Of a DNA stretch of 64,000 nucleotides, positions 62,881 through 64,000 are shown piece by piece; the stretch's first letter is position 1, and each line of letters starts with the position of its first letter. Origin of the DNA: Mesorhizobium sp. (GTDB taxonomy: Bacteria; Pseudomonadota; Alphaproteobacteria; Rhizobiales; Rhizobiaceae); NCBI GenBank assembly GCA_004020875.1, contig SAPZ01000010.1, positions 124,001 to 188,000 on the forward strand. The letters are read 5' to 3'. Under the pieces are notes generated by a model that saw only the letters and a list, made by a program, of their open reading frames with translations, did not search any database and was not told where the DNA came from. Made by a program: the position numbers and the translations under genes.

Positions 62881-64000
62881 CTAGCGGAGACCACCGGCCA
62901 TTTTCACGCTCTCCGGCAAGTTTCGCAACCATAGCATGGCGGCCGCCCCCAGAAGCGGTCCGGGAACCAGGAGCAAGAAGGCCCAGCGCCAGCCGCCGAT
63001 GAAATCGGCGAAGCGCGGCGTCAGCCAGATGGCGAGCACCGTCAGCGCGAAACCGGCGCCCAGTTGCACCGAAAGCGCGGTGCCGACGAAGCGGCGGTCG
63101 GCAAGCTCGGTGACGGCGGCGGAGAACTGAGCGGAATCGCCGATCACCGAAACGCCCCAGACGATGGCCACCAGCATGAATAGCCAGAGCGGGCCGGTGA
63201 AGAGAAAGCCCATCAGCAGCGCGCAGCTTCCCGAGACGATCATCATGCCGGCGGTGGTGGCGGTGCGGCCGATGCGGTCCGACAGATAGCCGCCGAGCAG
63301 ACAACCGAGGATGCCGGAAGCCACGACAAGGAAGGTCGATAGCGAGGCGATGGCGGCGGTTCCGATCGCCTGCGCCTCGAATGAGGCGCGCGTGTAGGCG
63401 AGCAGCCAGGCCCACATGGCATAGAGCTCCCACATATGGCCCAGGTAACCAAGATTGGCGAGCAGCAGCGGCTTTTCTCGAAACACCTGGCCGATGCGCG
63501 AAGGCTCGAACACTGCCTTGCCGAAGGGATAGGGTCCTTCCTTCGCGAACAATAGGAAGAGCAGCGCGCCCGCGGCCGTGGCCACGCTGGTGGCGGCAAC
63601 CACGGGACGCCAGTCGAGCGCGGTCGAGACGGCGCGGAAGAGATGCGGCAACGCCGAGCCGACAGTCAGCGCGCCGATGACGGCGCCGAGCGCCAGTCCC
63701 CTGTCGCGCTCGAACCAGGTGGCGACCAGCTTCAGCGCCGGCGGATAGACGCCTGCGAGCGCAACACCGGTGACGATGCGCGCGGCGATCACGCCGCCAG
63801 GCCCGGGATGGAAGAGCAGCGTCGCGTTGGCCAAAGCGGCGACGAGCGCCGCCGCCGCCATCAGGTGACTCAGCCGTACGAGGTCGGGAAGATTGACTAG
63901 ACTCGCCGCCAGCGCGCCTAGAACGAAGCCGACCTGCACGCCATTGGTCAGCCAGGCCTCGGCGCTCGCGCCCAACGCAAGCTCCTGCCTCAGTTCGGGA
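62881..64000 (-). CDS. MFS transporter, 5' end beyond the window
   Basis: At least 373 residues of a twelve-TM major facilitator protein. The visible part starts in TM1-2 text (ELALGASAEAWLTNGVQVGF). The loop motif and RIVTGVALAGVYPPALKLVATWFERDRG near the first third fit the CynX/NarK-like or cyanate/2-nitroimidazole group (split here only by length). GGYLSDRIGRTATTAGMMI carries motif A. The start codon lies past base 64000. It ends 51 bases before the chosen GntR start, so the two may be one transcript, and it may import or export a compound of the same pathway. Confidence 0.82.
   Translation of the reverse strand, partial: PELRQELALGASAEAWLTNGVQVGFVLGALAASLVNLPDLVRLSHLMAAAALVAALANATLLFHPGPGGVIAARIVTGVALAGVYPPALKLVATWFERDRGLALGAVIGALTVGSALPHLFRAVSTALDWRPVVAATSVATAAGALLFLLFAKEGPYPFGKAVFEPSRIGQVFREKPLLLANLGYLGHMWELYAMWAWLLAYTRASFEAQAIGTAAIASLSTFLVVASGILGCLLGGYLSDRIGRTATTAGMMIVSGSCALLMGFLFTGPLWLFMLVAIVWGVSVIGDSAQFSAAVTELADRRFVGTALSVQLGAGFALTVLAIWLTPRFADFIGGWRWAFLLLVPGPLLGAAAMLWLRNLPESVKMAGGLR

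Noticed and set aside
61261..62934. 557-codon open frame opposite the first SDR and the GntR gene
   Set aside because: It runs through the promoter/operator and two good genes on the other strand; no domain.

Overview
The window is GC-rich (well above 60% by eye), gene-dense DNA with no rRNA, tRNA, phage, IS element or CRISPR array that I can see. The content points to an alphaproteobacterium of the Rhizobiales, most like Mesorhizobium or a relative. Reasons: five ABC uptake systems of sugar, amino-acid and methionine type; a type II lumazine synthase (RibH2) behind an FMN riboswitch, as known in Brucella and Mesorhizobium; a DUF1127 protein; and intergenic palindromic repeats that resemble repeats I recall from Mesorhizobium genomes. 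The assignment is inference from content, not from a search.

Layout. 1-9.1 kb: APC permease, a tetR/membrane-fusion/RND efflux operon and an acyl-CoA synthetase. 9.2-13.7 kb: SorC-type regulator with a bifunctional aldolase/dehydrogenase, then a D-Ala-D-Ala ligase. 13.7-15.8 kb: winged-helix/TPR regulator and a DUF1127 protein. 15.8-22 kb: sugar-type ABC transporter divergent from mtnK-mtnA (methylthioribose salvage). 22-25 kb: FMN riboswitch-ribH2, class II fructose-bisphosphate aldolase, MgtC. 25-29 kb: LplT-Aas-type lysophospholipid transporter/acyltransferase/acyl-ACP synthetase behind three copies of one palindrome. 29-33 kb: metNIQ and a 2OG-Fe(II) oxygenase. 33-36.6 kb: racemase, acidic-amino-acid symporter and solute-binding protein operon. 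36.7-45.3 kb: mixed small units (noncanonical SDR, anmK, GNAT, MFS plus Lrp, methyltransferase plus LysR, MmyB-type regulator plus SDR). 45.3-51.6 kb: a branched-chain-type ABC operon with a hydantoin racemase and its probable GntR regulator last. 51.8-53.8 kb: small secreted protein and a histidine-ammonia-lyase-family protein that lacks the Ala-Ser-Gly triad. 53.9-64 kb: a carbohydrate operon (SDR, FucA-type aldolase, ABC transporter, PfkB kinase, second SDR) with a GntR-UTRA regulator and an MFS gene cut by the window end.

The strongest regulatory reading comes from palindromes placed on promoters. They occur ahead of tetR, between the methylthioribose transporter and mtnK, ahead of the lplT-aas gene, ahead of the branched-chain-type operon, and ahead of the SDR-aldolase operon. 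Most of them match the class of regulator encoded next to or inside the unit.

The best candidates for undescribed biology are: (i) the 53.9-62.8 kb operon, which reads as a full uptake, oxidoreduction, 1-phosphorylation and aldol-cleavage route for an unknown sugar or polyol; (ii) the methylthioribose import and salvage unit without downstream salvage genes; (iii) the ammonia-lyase-like protein without MIO residues; and (iv) the periplasmic binding protein that is operonic with a secondary symporter instead of ABC partners.
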